Source of the DNA: Methylophaga sp.
GTDB taxonomy: Bacteria > Pseudomonadota > Gammaproteobacteria > Nitrosococcales > Methylophagaceae
Direction of reading: 5' to 3'
NCBI RefSeq assembly: GCF_030651745.1
Contig: NZ_JAUSCC010000062.1
Span: 17,648 to 81,647 of the forward strand
Length of the DNA: 64,000 bases
Shown here: one piece after another, positions 17,650 through 26,752 of the stretch
Layout of the letters: every line of letters begins with the position of its first letter
Position numbering within the stretch: the first letter of the stretch is position 1
Translations under genes and position numbers: made by a program
Notes under the pieces: model-generated
What the model was told of the DNA's origin: nothing
Databases searched by the model: none
Seen by the model: only the letters and a program-made list of their open reading frames with translations

Positions 17650-19371
17650 ATGATTATTTTAGGTCTTTCCGGTGCTGTGAATCATGATGCATCCGCAGCA
17701 TTATACATAGATGGCAAACTTGTGGCTGCTGCCGAAGAAGAACGCTTCCTTCGTGACAAGCATGCCAAGGGCAAGATGGCTTATGAAGCCACCCGATTCT
17801 GTCTTGAACAGGCTGGCATTCGTCCTGACGAAATCGATATTGTCGCATTCCCTTACGCGCAAATTGGTCTGCAATCACCTGCTCGCTGGCATTATGCCAA
17901 ATGTCACTGGTATGCACCTGACAGGGCATTGACTGCTTTATTTTCCGGTAATCGTCGTTACTGGCGTAATCACAAAAACGTGATGAAACTGCTGGATGAT
18001 TTAGGCATTGATCCAAAACGCGTCAAGTTTGTCCCGGTTGAACATCATCTGGCCCATGCAAGCAGTGCTTATCATCTGAGTGGTTTTCAGGAAAAAACCG
18101 CGATTATCGGCATTGATGGTAAAGGCGAATATGCCACAACGTTTTTTGGTTATGGCGAAAACGGCAAAATACACAAAATCAAAGAGTTTTATGACCCAGA
18201 TTCACTCGGCGGCGTTTATGGCGCAATGACCGAATACCTGGGTTTTGAAATGCTTGATGGCGAATTTAAAGTCATGGGTATGGCACCGTATGGCGATCCG
18301 AACCGTTTTGACTTTTCACGTTTGATTCATTGTGAAAATGGTGAATTCAAGGTCAATACCAAGCTGGTCAATACCGTTGGATTCCGTCGTTATAAAAAAG
18401 ATGGCAAAGGCTATTTCTTCAGCCCTGAACTGATTGAATGGCTTGGTCCAATGCGTGAAGGCGATGAAAAAGACGAGCCCTATATTGATTACGCCGCCAG
18501 CATTCAGGCTTTGCTGGAAAAATGTGCCTTACATCTGATTGATTATTACCTTGGCGATATCATTCGTGAAACCGGTAAAGTGGCTTATGCCGGTGGTGTG
18601 GCTCTAAATGTCAAACTCAACCAGCGCATCATTGCCATGCCCGGTGTGAAAGAATTGTTTGTACAACCTGCTTCCAGTGATGCCGGTACGGCCATTGGTG
18701 CTGCCAGTTATGCTTCACAATTGGCTGGTGTGCCGGTTGAAAAGATGGAGCATGTTTATCTCGGCCCGTCATATACCACCCAACAATGCATCGACGCCTG
18801 TGAACGCTACACTCAACCGGTTAGCTGGCAATACCTCGATGATGTGTGTGCTGATACTGCCAAAATTCTTGCCGATGGTAATCCGGTCGCCTGGTTTCAG
18901 GGTCGGATGGAGTTCGGTCCACGTGCATTAGGCAATCGCAGTATTCTGGGCTCACCGAATCATTCCGGCGTTGCCGATCGAATTAATGCCCAAATCAAAT
19001 ACCGTGAACGCTGGCGTCCATTCTGCCCAAGCATGCTGGATAGAGTAGCTCCGGAAATTCTGCAGACTGAGCATCCAAGCCCGTATATGACATTCACTTT
19101 TGATGTAGCAGAAAGCTGGAAATCACGGATTCCGGAAGTGGTGCATGAAGATGGCACTGCACGCGCGCAGATTGTGACCAGAGCCACCAATGCACGCTAT
19201 TACGAGCTGATTGAAGAAATGGAAAAACTCACCGGTAATGCAGTAGTACTCAATACTTCACTGAACCGTCGTGGCGAACCGATGGTTTGCAGCCCCACCG
19301 ATGCGTTGAATATGTTCTACGGATCCGATCTGCAGTATCTGGTGATGGAAGATATTCTGATCACCAAATAA
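17650..19371 (+). CDS. NodU/CmcH-family carbamoyltransferase, probably LPS core
   Basis: This 573-residue protein is a full-length carbamoyltransferase of the NodU/CmcH/TobZ family. The N-terminal Kae1-like domain (GLSGAVNHDASAAL, EEERFLRDKH, VEHHLAHASSAY, GIDGKGE, YAGGVALNVKLNQ) is followed by the YrdC-like C-terminal domain (WFQGRMEFGPRALGNRSIL, ERWRPFCPS, NTSLNRRGEP). These enzymes use carbamoyl phosphate and ATP to carbamoylate a sugar hydroxyl. The P. aeruginosa core cluster has a homologous gene whose product carbamoylates heptose I, and the setting here is equivalent, so that substrate is likely but inferred. Confidence 0.88.
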   Translation: MIILGLSGAVNHDASAALYIDGKLVAAAEEERFLRDKHAKGKMAYEATRFCLEQAGIRPDEIDIVAFPYAQIGLQSPARWHYAKCHWYAPDRALTALFSGNRRYWRNHKNVMKLLDDLGIDPKRVKFVPVEHHLAHASSAYHLSGFQEKTAIIGIDGKGEYATTFFGYGENGKIHKIKEFYDPDSLGGVYGAMTEYLGFEMLDGEFKVMGMAPYGDPNRFDFSRLIHCENGEFKVNTKLVNTVGFRRYKKDGKGYFFSPELIEWLGPMREGDEKDEPYIDYAASIQALLEKCALHLIDYYLGDIIRETGKVAYAGGVALNVKLNQRIIAMPGVKELFVQPASSDAGTAIGAASYASQLAGVPVEKMEHVYLGPSYTTQQCIDACERYTQPVSWQYLDDVCADTAKILADGNPVAWFQGRMEFGPRALGNRSILGSPNHSGVADRINAQIKYRERWRPFCPSMLDRVAPEILQTEHPSPYMTFTFDVAESWKSRIPEVVHEDGTARAQIVTRATNARYYELIEEMEKLTGNAVVLNTSLNRRGEPMVCSPTDALNMFYGSDLQYLVMEDILITK

Positions 19372-19412
19372 ATTGGTTTTTATGATGTTCTGAAACCGTC
19401 TGTGAATCGTCT

Positions 19413-19447
19413 GAAAATGGGGTTATTAAGTTAACAACCCCATTTTC
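19413..19447. terminator. Bidirectional intrinsic terminator
   Basis: A perfect 12-bp inverted repeat (GAAAATGGGGTT at 19413-19424 and AACCCCATTTTC at 19436-19447) with an 11-base loop lies between two convergent genes. A and T runs at its ends allow function on both strands. It overlaps the stop codon of the minus-strand glycosyltransferase gene. Confidence 0.75.
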
Positions 19448-20487
19448 GTTAACAGATCCGCAGATCGGGTTTGCCAGCTATAGTCTTTGAGAAATCGCTG
19501 ATGACCACGCTGTGCAATACGCTGACGCTTCTCATCATGTTTAAGGTAATAATCGACTTTGTGCTTAAGCTCATCAATACCTTTAAAAGTTTCGATTTCC
19601 TCACCTACCTCAAACAGTTCCGCAATTTCATCACAATGATCGGTTAATACAAAACATCCCAAAGACATCGCCTCAAAGATACGATGATTAATGCCAGTTT
19701 CTGCTCCGTAAAATGGAATCCTGGTGATGTTTAATACAATTTTGGAAGCTATCAGTTTCGCTTGTAACTGCTCTCCCCAAATGGGTTTATCGATAACTTT
19801 TTGCTGAAGCGCTTCAGACATTAACGGCCACTGCCGTTGCCAGCGATTACCGTAAATAGTGACTTTATCGGCAATGTTCTCCAACAGAAATATTCGTCGT
19901 AAATCAGCACTGCCAACAAAAATCACATCAATTTCAGCATCTTCTGATGGTTGGTTGGTTTTAGTTGTGTCGCCGAAGGGGCAGAAAAAGGCATTTAATT
20001 TTTTTCGCTTGAAAAAATCCGTCACGACCCGTGAGAATGAAAATATGGCGTTATAGACGGTAAGTTCATTTTCGATAAAAAAGATAAATTCCCGGCGACT
20101 TGAATAAAGATTGCAGCTATCGGTATCGTACAAAAACAGTTCAATATCGAGCTTATCTGCTAATTGCTTCAATCTTTGCGGTTCAAAAAATTTATATAAA
20201 AAGCCAATCACCAGTATTTTGTTCGGTTTGAGTTGGTTGAGCTGTTGCTCCAAGTGGGCAAAATCGCATTTCGGTAGACAATAAAAACCGTCTTTATCCT
20301 TTTTTTTATTGAGCATTTTGGCAATGGCAGAACGCGGTTTTTGTAATGTGATTTTTGGCAGTTTAGCCATATCAAAATACTCGGTAGCAATGCCATGATC
20401 TTGAATACTGGCCGTTAGATTTCGGCCTAAATCAATGCCTCCAATACCATCCAGCACTAATAATTTATTACTTGGATTCATGGTCAC
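19426..20487 (-). CDS. CgeB-like glycosyltransferase
   Basis: This 353-residue protein resembles CgeB/Glyco_trans_1_2 glycosyltransferases. The C-terminal half has FVGSADLRR, the ETGINHRIFEAMSLGCFVLTD motif that binds the sugar nucleotide, and a terminal helical segment ending RFLKDYSW. The donor is unknown. The listed start is a GTG directly behind the upstream stop; the ATG at 20481 (MNPSNK) is an equally good candidate. It follows the GT9 gene without a gap, so the two are probably coupled in the core cluster. Confidence 0.77.
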   Translation of the reverse strand: MTMNPSNKLLVLDGIGGIDLGRNLTASIQDHGIATEYFDMAKLPKITLQKPRSAIAKMLNKKKDKDGFYCLPKCDFAHLEQQLNQLKPNKILVIGFLYKFFEPQRLKQLADKLDIELFLYDTDSCNLYSSRREFIFFIENELTVYNAIFSFSRVVTDFFKRKKLNAFFCPFGDTTKTNQPSEDAEIDVIFVGSADLRRIFLLENIADKVTIYGNRWQRQWPLMSEALQQKVIDKPIWGEQLQAKLIASKIVLNITRIPFYGAETGINHRIFEAMSLGCFVLTDHCDEIAELFEVGEEIETFKGIDELKHKVDYYLKHDEKRQRIAQRGHQRFLKDYSWQTRSADLLTKMGLLT

Positions 20488-21510
20488 TTAGCTTTTTTCA
20501 ACCCGCATGAGAAGTTTTTCTAATTCATTTTTAACGCGCTTAACCCCAACAAATGGCCGCCAAATGGGTCCATTAAATCCGGGCAGCACAATTATTGGAC
20601 AAACAACCTTAACTGCAGACCAATCAGGTCGCCAGTGAAAATAGGGATTACGTTTTCGATAAATAGTAATGACCGGTATACCTAAAAATGATGCCAAATG
20701 GCCGTTACCTGAGTCATTGGCAATCACTGCTCCCGATTCATAAATATACTCGGCTAACTTATCAATCGTTTCAAAGGTCAGAGTAGGAAAACGATTATTC
20801 ACCATGGTTTGCCAAACTTCGTGATTATCCGGTGCCACCACAATGACCGGCTCATATCCCGATTGCTCAAGTAATTTACCCAACTTTAAAAAACGCTCTG
20901 GCGTCCAGTCTTTTTTCTCTGGCCAGGCCGAATCGGGGCTGAGGATAATACGACGGCGGTTTTTTCGGTATACAAGACCTTGCGGTGGTGAAAGCTGTAC
21001 GTTGGCGGAAAGGTTTTGTAATCCCATTTTCTCACGCATAAAATCCAGCGTGATTTCAACAACAGATTCTTTTTCAAATTCTCGATATCGAATCGAACCA
21101 GCAGCATGACTGAGATGGCCGAGTTGTTGAAAAACCTCCGGACTCAAACTTTGTTCTAATCTGGACTGATGGTCAAAAGACCACTCATCAGGAACCTTCT
21201 GACAGATAAGAAGATAACGCTGACGAATATCCTCCAACGTGATCGGTACGGTTGCATTTCGTATGGCTCTGGAGGGACTCATCAAAACAAGATGATATTC
21301 ATTGAGAGTGGAATACAAATCTTCCAGTTGCGGGTAAGGTTGAATGGCAAGTTCAGGCAGCCAATTTTTTAATTGATATGGCACATTGCCAAATAACATT
21401 ACCGTGTAGCCGTTTCGTCTCAAATTATCAGCCATCATTATATAAATCAGGCTGTCTCCCAATGATTCAAATGAAACAATCGCTAACTGGGCGGTGGATG
21501 AATTATTCAT
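20488..21510 (-). CDS. Glycosyltransferase family 9 (heptosyltransferase-like)
   Basis: This 340-residue protein is a GT9-type GT-B enzyme. SFESLGDSLIYIMMA corresponds to the N-terminal glycine-rich region, ILSPDSAWPEKKDWTPERF to the donor-site entry, and VIANDSGNGHLASFLGIPVITIY to the conserved ADP-heptose-binding region. GT9 enzymes usually transfer heptose, so this may add a third heptose or another core sugar. It lies 13 bases downstream of waaG on the same strand. The exact sugar is not determinable here. Confidence 0.82.
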   Translation of the reverse strand: MNNSSTAQLAIVSFESLGDSLIYIMMADNLRRNGYTVMLFGNVPYQLKNWLPELAIQPYPQLEDLYSTLNEYHLVLMSPSRAIRNATVPITLEDIRQRYLLICQKVPDEWSFDHQSRLEQSLSPEVFQQLGHLSHAAGSIRYREFEKESVVEITLDFMREKMGLQNLSANVQLSPPQGLVYRKNRRRIILSPDSAWPEKKDWTPERFLKLGKLLEQSGYEPVIVVAPDNHEVWQTMVNNRFPTLTFETIDKLAEYIYESGAVIANDSGNGHLASFLGIPVITIYRKRNPYFHWRPDWSAVKVVCPIIVLPGFNGPIWRPFVGVKRVKNELEKLLMRVEKS

Positions 21511-21523
21511 TACTTTTTCTTAA

Positions 21524-22660
21524 TTATTCAGCAGTTTTCTGCTTAACCAACTTTACGATCAAATCCGCAGCCCGCTGCGGCATGCTATAAAGATCATGCG
21601 TTGCAGCATAATCCAGAGCATTGTGTGACAGTTGTTGAAGACGTTGTTTATCGAGCATTTTTGCCAGTTGTTGGGTGAAAGCTGCTGTATCTTCCGGCTG
21701 ATCGATACACACTCCGCCATTTGAATCTTGTACATAATTGGCATAACCACAGGCAGCGCTGACCATACTTGGCAGCCCGGCTACCATGGCTTCTAATATC
21801 ACAGTACCAGTATTTTCTGAGCGTGCCGGGTGTAAAAATACATCGGCCGCCAGCAGCCATTTGGCTACATCATCACGTCCGCCCATAAAATGGGTGCGTT
21901 GTTTAACATTGAGTTTGTGGGCCAGCTGTTCAAAAGGCTTGGCATTATCTTCACCAACCACATATAGATGTGTTTTCTCACGTATGGTTTGAGGTAAACC
22001 TGCCATAGCCTCTATGGCAAAATCTGCACCTTTTCGTTTAAAGCCGGAGCCGATCATCAACAGTAAAAAATCGTCATCATTCAGTGATAACTGCTGGCGA
22101 AATTGCTGACGTTGCTGTTGCCAGTCATCGGGACGCACTCTATCGGGATCAATACCCGGTGGCAGGTCGACCAATCTGTCTGGCGGTGTTTGGTAATACT
22201 GTTCAAACAGTTTGCGTTGCACCGATGAGATCATCATCGATACGGTATGGCTTTGTTGCCCGAATACCGCCCGTTCCCAGGCTTCATAAAATCTAACGCG
22301 GCCAGAAAACTGTTTGAAGATATAGCTGGGTTCCTGTCTGACTCGTGCCAGATAACAGGGATCGGCAGCGTAATACAGATCCAGCCCCGGCATTTTGTTA
22401 AAGCCAATCACCAGATCATAATTACCGGCTGCAATTAAAGGCTGCGCTTTGTTGTAAAAATCCCGGACTTTGCCATGATTGGTCAGAGCTGAAACAGGAA
22501 TCTGGATTTGGTTAAAGCCGGGTATTGGCTCGCCATGCCATTCAATGTAATACACATCGATGTCATCACCGGCATCGCGACGAATTTCCAGAATCCGTCG
22601 AAAATCCCGTGCCAGGCCACCGTAGGCAAAATATTTATACAGGCATACCGCCAGCTTCAT
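21524..22660 (-). CDS. waaG: LPS core glucosyltransferase WaaG-like
   Basis: This 378-residue GT4 enzyme begins MKLAVCLYKYFAYGGLARDF, typical of WaaG, which adds the first hexose to heptose II. Further matches are GFNKMPGLDLYYAADPCY, PPGIDPDRVRP, GSGFKRKGADFAIEAM and RSENTGTVILEAM with the catalytic glutamates. I use the ATG at 22660; the frame is open from an upstream TTG at 22666. It lies between the tandem-kinase gene and the GT9 gene on the same strand. Confidence 0.9.
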   Translation of the reverse strand: MKLAVCLYKYFAYGGLARDFRRILEIRRDAGDDIDVYYIEWHGEPIPGFNQIQIPVSALTNHGKVRDFYNKAQPLIAAGNYDLVIGFNKMPGLDLYYAADPCYLARVRQEPSYIFKQFSGRVRFYEAWERAVFGQQSHTVSMMISSVQRKLFEQYYQTPPDRLVDLPPGIDPDRVRPDDWQQQRQQFRQQLSLNDDDFLLLMIGSGFKRKGADFAIEAMAGLPQTIREKTHLYVVGEDNAKPFEQLAHKLNVKQRTHFMGGRDDVAKWLLAADVFLHPARSENTGTVILEAMVAGLPSMVSAACGYANYVQDSNGGVCIDQPEDTAAFTQQLAKMLDKQRLQQLSHNALDYAATHDLYSMPQRAADLIVKLVKQKTAE

Positions 22661-22692
22661 AACCAAAATCCAATTAACACAACGTTGTGACC

Positions 22693-24072
22693 TTATACCT
22701 TGATTGCTTTGCTCAACAGATGTCGCGTTTCACCTACCGGCCAATTACGTAAAAATCGCTGCTGTTCTTTTTTATGTAACCGGCCAAAACCGGTTTTGGT
22801 GATTTGTTGCATGGCATCCAAATCAATCAGCCAGATTTTCTGCTGCTGATCGACCAGCACATTCGTCGCTTTTAAGTCGCCATGATAAATATGATGTCGA
22901 TGTAATTGTTCAAATAATTCGCTGATTTGCTGCAGCATGTCAGCTTGCTGAATCTCAGCATCAGCTAAATCTGCCAATGAGCGCCCGGCAATCTGCTCAC
23001 TGATAAAATACGCTTTTTGCCGCAGTCCAAGGAATCGCTGTTCCACAAAGCCCAATGGTCGCGGAGTGGCAATGTCCAGATATTCCAGCAGATTGGCATT
23101 GTACCAGGACACATTGGCTCGGCTTTTTCGCAGACAGCGCCTTAAAAAATGCCAGGGCGTTTTCATGTTGTAACGCTTGATAACCACCGGCTGTCCTGCC
23201 AGCTCACTTTGTACCACCGTGGCAGAATTGCCTTTTTTCAAGGCGATTCCATCCTGCATGGCCTGATTCAATGCGGCAAGCGGACGGTCTGATAATGCTG
23301 CAGATAAATTGCCACGCCAAGCGGCTTCCATCATCAGGCCTTTTTGATATCGCGTCATGGTGCAGGCACGAAACTGTTTTTTCAGATAATGCGTTTGCCG
23401 ATAAAGTCGGGCTTTACTGACCTTTCCCAGCAACTGTTGTTCAACAATCGGATCCAACACCATGCCTCGGGCAGCGAAATACCCTGGCAATGCATTCAAC
23501 AGCCATTCCTGCTGTTCCAATGGAAACTGCGCGATCAACCGCGACAGATTATTCAGGCAAGTCACCATCTTCAGCGGTTTCTTTTGCATTACCACTGAGG
23601 CTAAATCCAATAAATATAAAGTGTTATTGGAGAGCACAAAGTTATCCAGATGTGGATCCTGTTGATAACACTGCTGTTGATGGCAACGGCCAAATAAATC
23701 GAATAAGGCCGTCAGTGGAAACTCCTCCTCTGACAAAGCATTCAATGTGACCGCTTTCGGAAGAAAGACATAGACAATAAAACTGACGCCCTGCTGATCT
23801 TCAGCATTTTGCAGTATCGGCGCCACATTAATATCGGCTTGCATACAATGCTGGTGCGCCGCCAATTCTCGTTTATATTCCTGCTGGCCTTTGCCTTTAG
23901 CCGCAAATAACTTTAAAACAAACTCGCCACTGTCATTGCTGGCATGCAGCACAATTCGCCGCCCTGCCAGAAAACGTAACACCGACTGAATCTGGTATGT
24001 CGCCCCACCCAGTTCAAGCTCAACCGGAAATGCTGAAGGCAGTTCTGTTAATAAGGTCTGTGCAGTGACCAT
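22693..24072 (-). CDS. Tandem kinase-fold protein of the core LPS cluster
   Basis: This 459-residue protein appears to hold two kinase-like halves. The first has DPHLDNFVLSNN and LYLLDLAS as possible catalytic and metal loops; the second, near the C-terminus, has HHIYHGDLKATNVLVD and IWLIDLDAM, a clear HGDLK...N and DLD pair. A comparable large kinase-like gene occurs beside waaP in the Pseudomonas core cluster. Phosphorylation of core sugars is the likely role. The start at 24072 is four bases after the waaP stop; an upstream in-frame start would overlap waaP by 41 bases. The first half may be degenerate. Confidence 0.78.
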   Translation of the reverse strand: MVTAQTLLTELPSAFPVELELGGATYQIQSVLRFLAGRRIVLHASNDSGEFVLKLFAAKGKGQQEYKRELAAHQHCMQADINVAPILQNAEDQQGVSFIVYVFLPKAVTLNALSEEEFPLTALFDLFGRCHQQQCYQQDPHLDNFVLSNNTLYLLDLASVVMQKKPLKMVTCLNNLSRLIAQFPLEQQEWLLNALPGYFAARGMVLDPIVEQQLLGKVSKARLYRQTHYLKKQFRACTMTRYQKGLMMEAAWRGNLSAALSDRPLAALNQAMQDGIALKKGNSATVVQSELAGQPVVIKRYNMKTPWHFLRRCLRKSRANVSWYNANLLEYLDIATPRPLGFVEQRFLGLRQKAYFISEQIAGRSLADLADAEIQQADMLQQISELFEQLHRHHIYHGDLKATNVLVDQQQKIWLIDLDAMQQITKTGFGRLHKKEQQRFLRNWPVGETRHLLSKAIKV

Positions 24073-24076
24073 AGTG

Positions 24077-24877
24077 TTATTCCGCCAGCAACTTCTGCGC
24101 GCGATGTTCGACTTCACGCCACAAATCTGCTTGCTCTTTCAGCACCATGCGCAAAGGCAATCCCGAATAAATCTGCATAAAGCGTAACTTGTCCCGTTTG
24201 GTTAATGGCACTCTGGAAGCCGAAAAATACAGACTGCCCAAATCTTTTATCTGCCAGCGTTTCGGCGTATTACGTCGAACAGTCGCACGATGCAAATCAA
24301 TCAGATACACCGGCGTTTTATCGTCAAAGGTATTGTTTTCGGCAAAGCGTTCATCCAGCAGGAAATGACACAGATAAAAATCGCGATGGTTCATGCCGTT
24401 TTTATGCATGGTGCCCGCCATGTTTGCCAGCTTGCGAATCAAAGCCTGCTTGGTGGCAAAGCTTGGTGGTCGCTGTTGCCACTGCTCGCCAACAAATTCC
24501 AGGCTCATGGTATTGATTAGATCATCGGTGATTACAAATGAACGTAATGTAGCCGGATTAACGCCCTTCTCGCCATACCCAGCCAAGGTCATCGTGTCGA
24601 TGCCGTGTTTTTCCAGAAATTGAATTGCCTGCCATTCGTTACGCGCGCTGATGATCGGCAAACGCAATTGCAGCAGATTTTTGATGATTTCCGACCAGCC
24701 CACACCTTGATGATATTTCAGAAAATACGAGCGACCATTAAGCTCAAAGCGCAAGGTGCGGCGGCCTTCTTTATCACGAAAGATATCGCCATCAATGTTT
24801 GCCAGCACATCGAATACCGGCTTATCGGCCCAGGCCTGTGCTAAATCTTGTCGCAAATAACAGGAATTCTTTTTCAT
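24077..24877 (-). CDS. waaP: LPS heptose I kinase WaaP
   Basis: This 266-residue protein matches WaaP (RfaP), which phosphorylates heptose I of the inner core with ATP, at the cytoplasmic face of the inner membrane. MNHRDFYLCHFLLDE is the catalytic loop with the essential Asp, and VYLIDLHRATVRR is the metal loop. KQALIRKLANMAGTMH and the terminal RFMQIYSG segment are also typical. It is the first gene of the minus-strand run waaP, tandem kinase, waaG, GT9 and CgeB-like gene. It starts 115 bp from the divergent gmhA. Confidence 0.95.
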   Translation of the reverse strand: MKKNSCYLRQDLAQAWADKPVFDVLANIDGDIFRDKEGRRTLRFELNGRSYFLKYHQGVGWSEIIKNLLQLRLPIISARNEWQAIQFLEKHGIDTMTLAGYGEKGVNPATLRSFVITDDLINTMSLEFVGEQWQQRPPSFATKQALIRKLANMAGTMHKNGMNHRDFYLCHFLLDERFAENNTFDDKTPVYLIDLHRATVRRNTPKRWQIKDLGSLYFSASRVPLTKRDKLRFMQIYSGLPLRMVLKEQADLWREVEHRAQKLLAE

Positions 24878-24992
24878 TAAGGCTATCTAAAGGCTTTGCC
24901 AAGCAGTGAGTTGTGCGAACGCGCACAGCGTTTTGTTACACTGTTTGCAGGAAACCACAAATACTACCACCAGAGCCGATATGAGGTAAGCC

Positions 24993-25556
24993 GTGTCATT
25001 TAAATCCACTTTGCAGCGTCACCAGAAGATGATTGAAAGCTTGTTTGAAATGGAGCCTCAGTTGAATGATTTACTGGCCCTTATCAGCGACTGCGTGCTG
25101 AAAGACAATAAAGTATTGTTCTTCGGTAACGGCGGCAGCGCTTCGGATGCCCAGCATCTGGCCGCGGAATTTGTCATTCGATATAAAGAAGATCGCCGGC
25201 CACTGGCCGCGATTGCGCTGACCACCGATACCTCAATTCTGACTGCCCACAGCAATGATTACAGTTTTGAAACCGTGTTTGATCGTCAAATTCAGGCTCT
25301 GGCCAGACCCGGCGATGTAGCGATTGGCTTATCCACCTCGGGTAACAGTGCCAATGTGATTAACGGCATTAATACGGCAAAAAAAGCTGGTTGCGCGACG
25401 ATTGCCTTTACCGGCCAAAGTGGCGGACAACTTAAAGCCATTGCCGATCACTGCGTGTGTGTTGCCGCGACCGAAACCGCCCGGGTTCAGGAAGGCCATA
25501 TTCTGATTGGTCACTGGTTATGTGAAGCGCTGGACGAGAAACTCAGCAAAGCATGA
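24993..25556 (+). CDS. gmhA: D-sedoheptulose 7-phosphate isomerase GmhA
   Basis: This 187-residue SIS-domain protein is GmhA, the first step of ADP-heptose synthesis. FFGNGGSASDAQHLAAEF is the substrate loop, with the His and Glu zinc ligands at the end; LSTSGNSANVI is the second phosphate loop; RVQEGHILIGHWLCE supplies the Gln and His near the C-terminus. The start is a GTG at 24993 with GAGG upstream. The stop overlaps the following FAD-oxidoreductase start by four bases, so the genes are coupled. Confidence 0.92.
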   Translation: MSFKSTLQRHQKMIESLFEMEPQLNDLLALISDCVLKDNKVLFFGNGGSASDAQHLAAEFVIRYKEDRRPLAAIALTTDTSILTAHSNDYSFETVFDRQIQALARPGDVAIGLSTSGNSANVINGINTAKKAGCATIAFTGQSGGQLKAIADHCVCVAATETARVQEGHILIGHWLCEALDEKLSKA

Positions 25557-26752
25557 GTCAGAAAGTCATCACCTCAGACGTCGTCATTATCGGCGCGGGC
25601 ATTGCCGGTTTATGGCTGCATAATCGCCTGAGCCAGCTGGGTTATCACTGTCTACTACTGGAAAATCAGAAAATAGGTCATGCCCAGACGCTGAGTGCTC
25701 AGGGCATTATTCATGGCGGCAGTAAATATGCGTTAAATGGCATTTTATCCAATGCCGCACAGACCCTCAGCACTATGCCCGCCCGCTGGAAAGCCTGTCT
25801 GCAAGGCGATGGCGAAATCGATTTATCCAGCGTCAATGTGTTTACCGAACATCAACTGCTCTGGTCCACGCAAAGCCTGTCCTCCAAAATGGTGTCATTT
25901 TTTGCCAGCAAGGCACTGCAAAGCCGGATGCAGAATATTCCTAAATCCGAGCGCAGTGGTCTGTTTGCCGATGACGGTTTTAAAGGCGCGCTATACCAAT
26001 TGGATGAACCGGTGCTGGATGTCGCCAGTTTGCTCAAAGAGCTGATCAAACCGTATTCGGCGAATATCTTAAAAATACCTGCCAGCACACCCGAATGGAT
26101 TAAACAGGATGGCAATATCACCGCCATGCGCTTTGGTGATGAGCTGGAAATTCAGGCACAGCAATTTGTTTTAACCTCAGGTGAAGGCACCGGTGATTTA
26201 TTGCAAAGCCTGCAGCTGAGCAAACCAAAAATGCAAAAACGGCCTTTGCAAATGCTGCTGTGCAAAGCCAAAGATCCAGCCAATCCCTTACCGCAGATTT
26301 ACGCCCATAGCCTTGGTAGTGGTAGCAAACCGATTGCCACCATCAGCAGTCATCCCGATAAAAGCGGCAATATTGTCTGGTATCTCGGCGGTAATATCGC
26401 TGAAGAAGGTGTCGGCAAAGATCCAGACGTTTTGATCGAAGAAGCGATAGCTTTACTCAAACAAATCCTGCCGTGGTTTACTTTGCCAGAACTGGACTGG
26501 ACTACCCATAACGTCAATCGCGCCGAACCCAAACAAAGCGGTTTCGCACGTCCCGATAGCGCCTATGTCAGCAGTCATAACAATCTGCATATTGCCTGGC
26601 CGACCAAATTGGCGCTCTCACCAGACCTGGCTGATAAAGTTATCGAAGCACTGGCAAAAGAAAATGTGCAAAAAACAGCCCATCCAGATCAGCATATTCT
26701 GCCATTGGCCCAACTGGCCGAACCACTTTGGGATCGGGCATTTAATCAATGA
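25553..26752 (+). CDS. FAD-dependent oxidoreductase (DadA-type fold)
   Basis: This 399-residue protein begins with a Rossmann FAD-binding site, VVIIGAGIAGL (GxGxxG at 14-19), and has AQTLSAQGIIHGGSKYAL as the isoalloxazine-side segment seen in DAO-fold flavoenzymes. The C-terminal part (NNLHIAWPTKLALSPDLAD) is a second FAD-contact region. The substrate is unknown. Overlaps of four bases with gmhA before it and the aldo/keto reductase after it suggest a three-gene translational unit and a possible link to sugar chemistry. Confidence 0.8.
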   Translation: MSQKVITSDVVIIGAGIAGLWLHNRLSQLGYHCLLLENQKIGHAQTLSAQGIIHGGSKYALNGILSNAAQTLSTMPARWKACLQGDGEIDLSSVNVFTEHQLLWSTQSLSSKMVSFFASKALQSRMQNIPKSERSGLFADDGFKGALYQLDEPVLDVASLLKELIKPYSANILKIPASTPEWIKQDGNITAMRFGDELEIQAQQFVLTSGEGTGDLLQSLQLSKPKMQKRPLQMLLCKAKDPANPLPQIYAHSLGSGSKPIATISSHPDKSGNIVWYLGGNIAEEGVGKDPDVLIEEAIALLKQILPWFTLPELDWTTHNVNRAEPKQSGFARPDSAYVSSHNNLHIAWPTKLALSPDLADKVIEALAKENVQKTAHPDQHILPLAQLAEPLWDRAFNQ

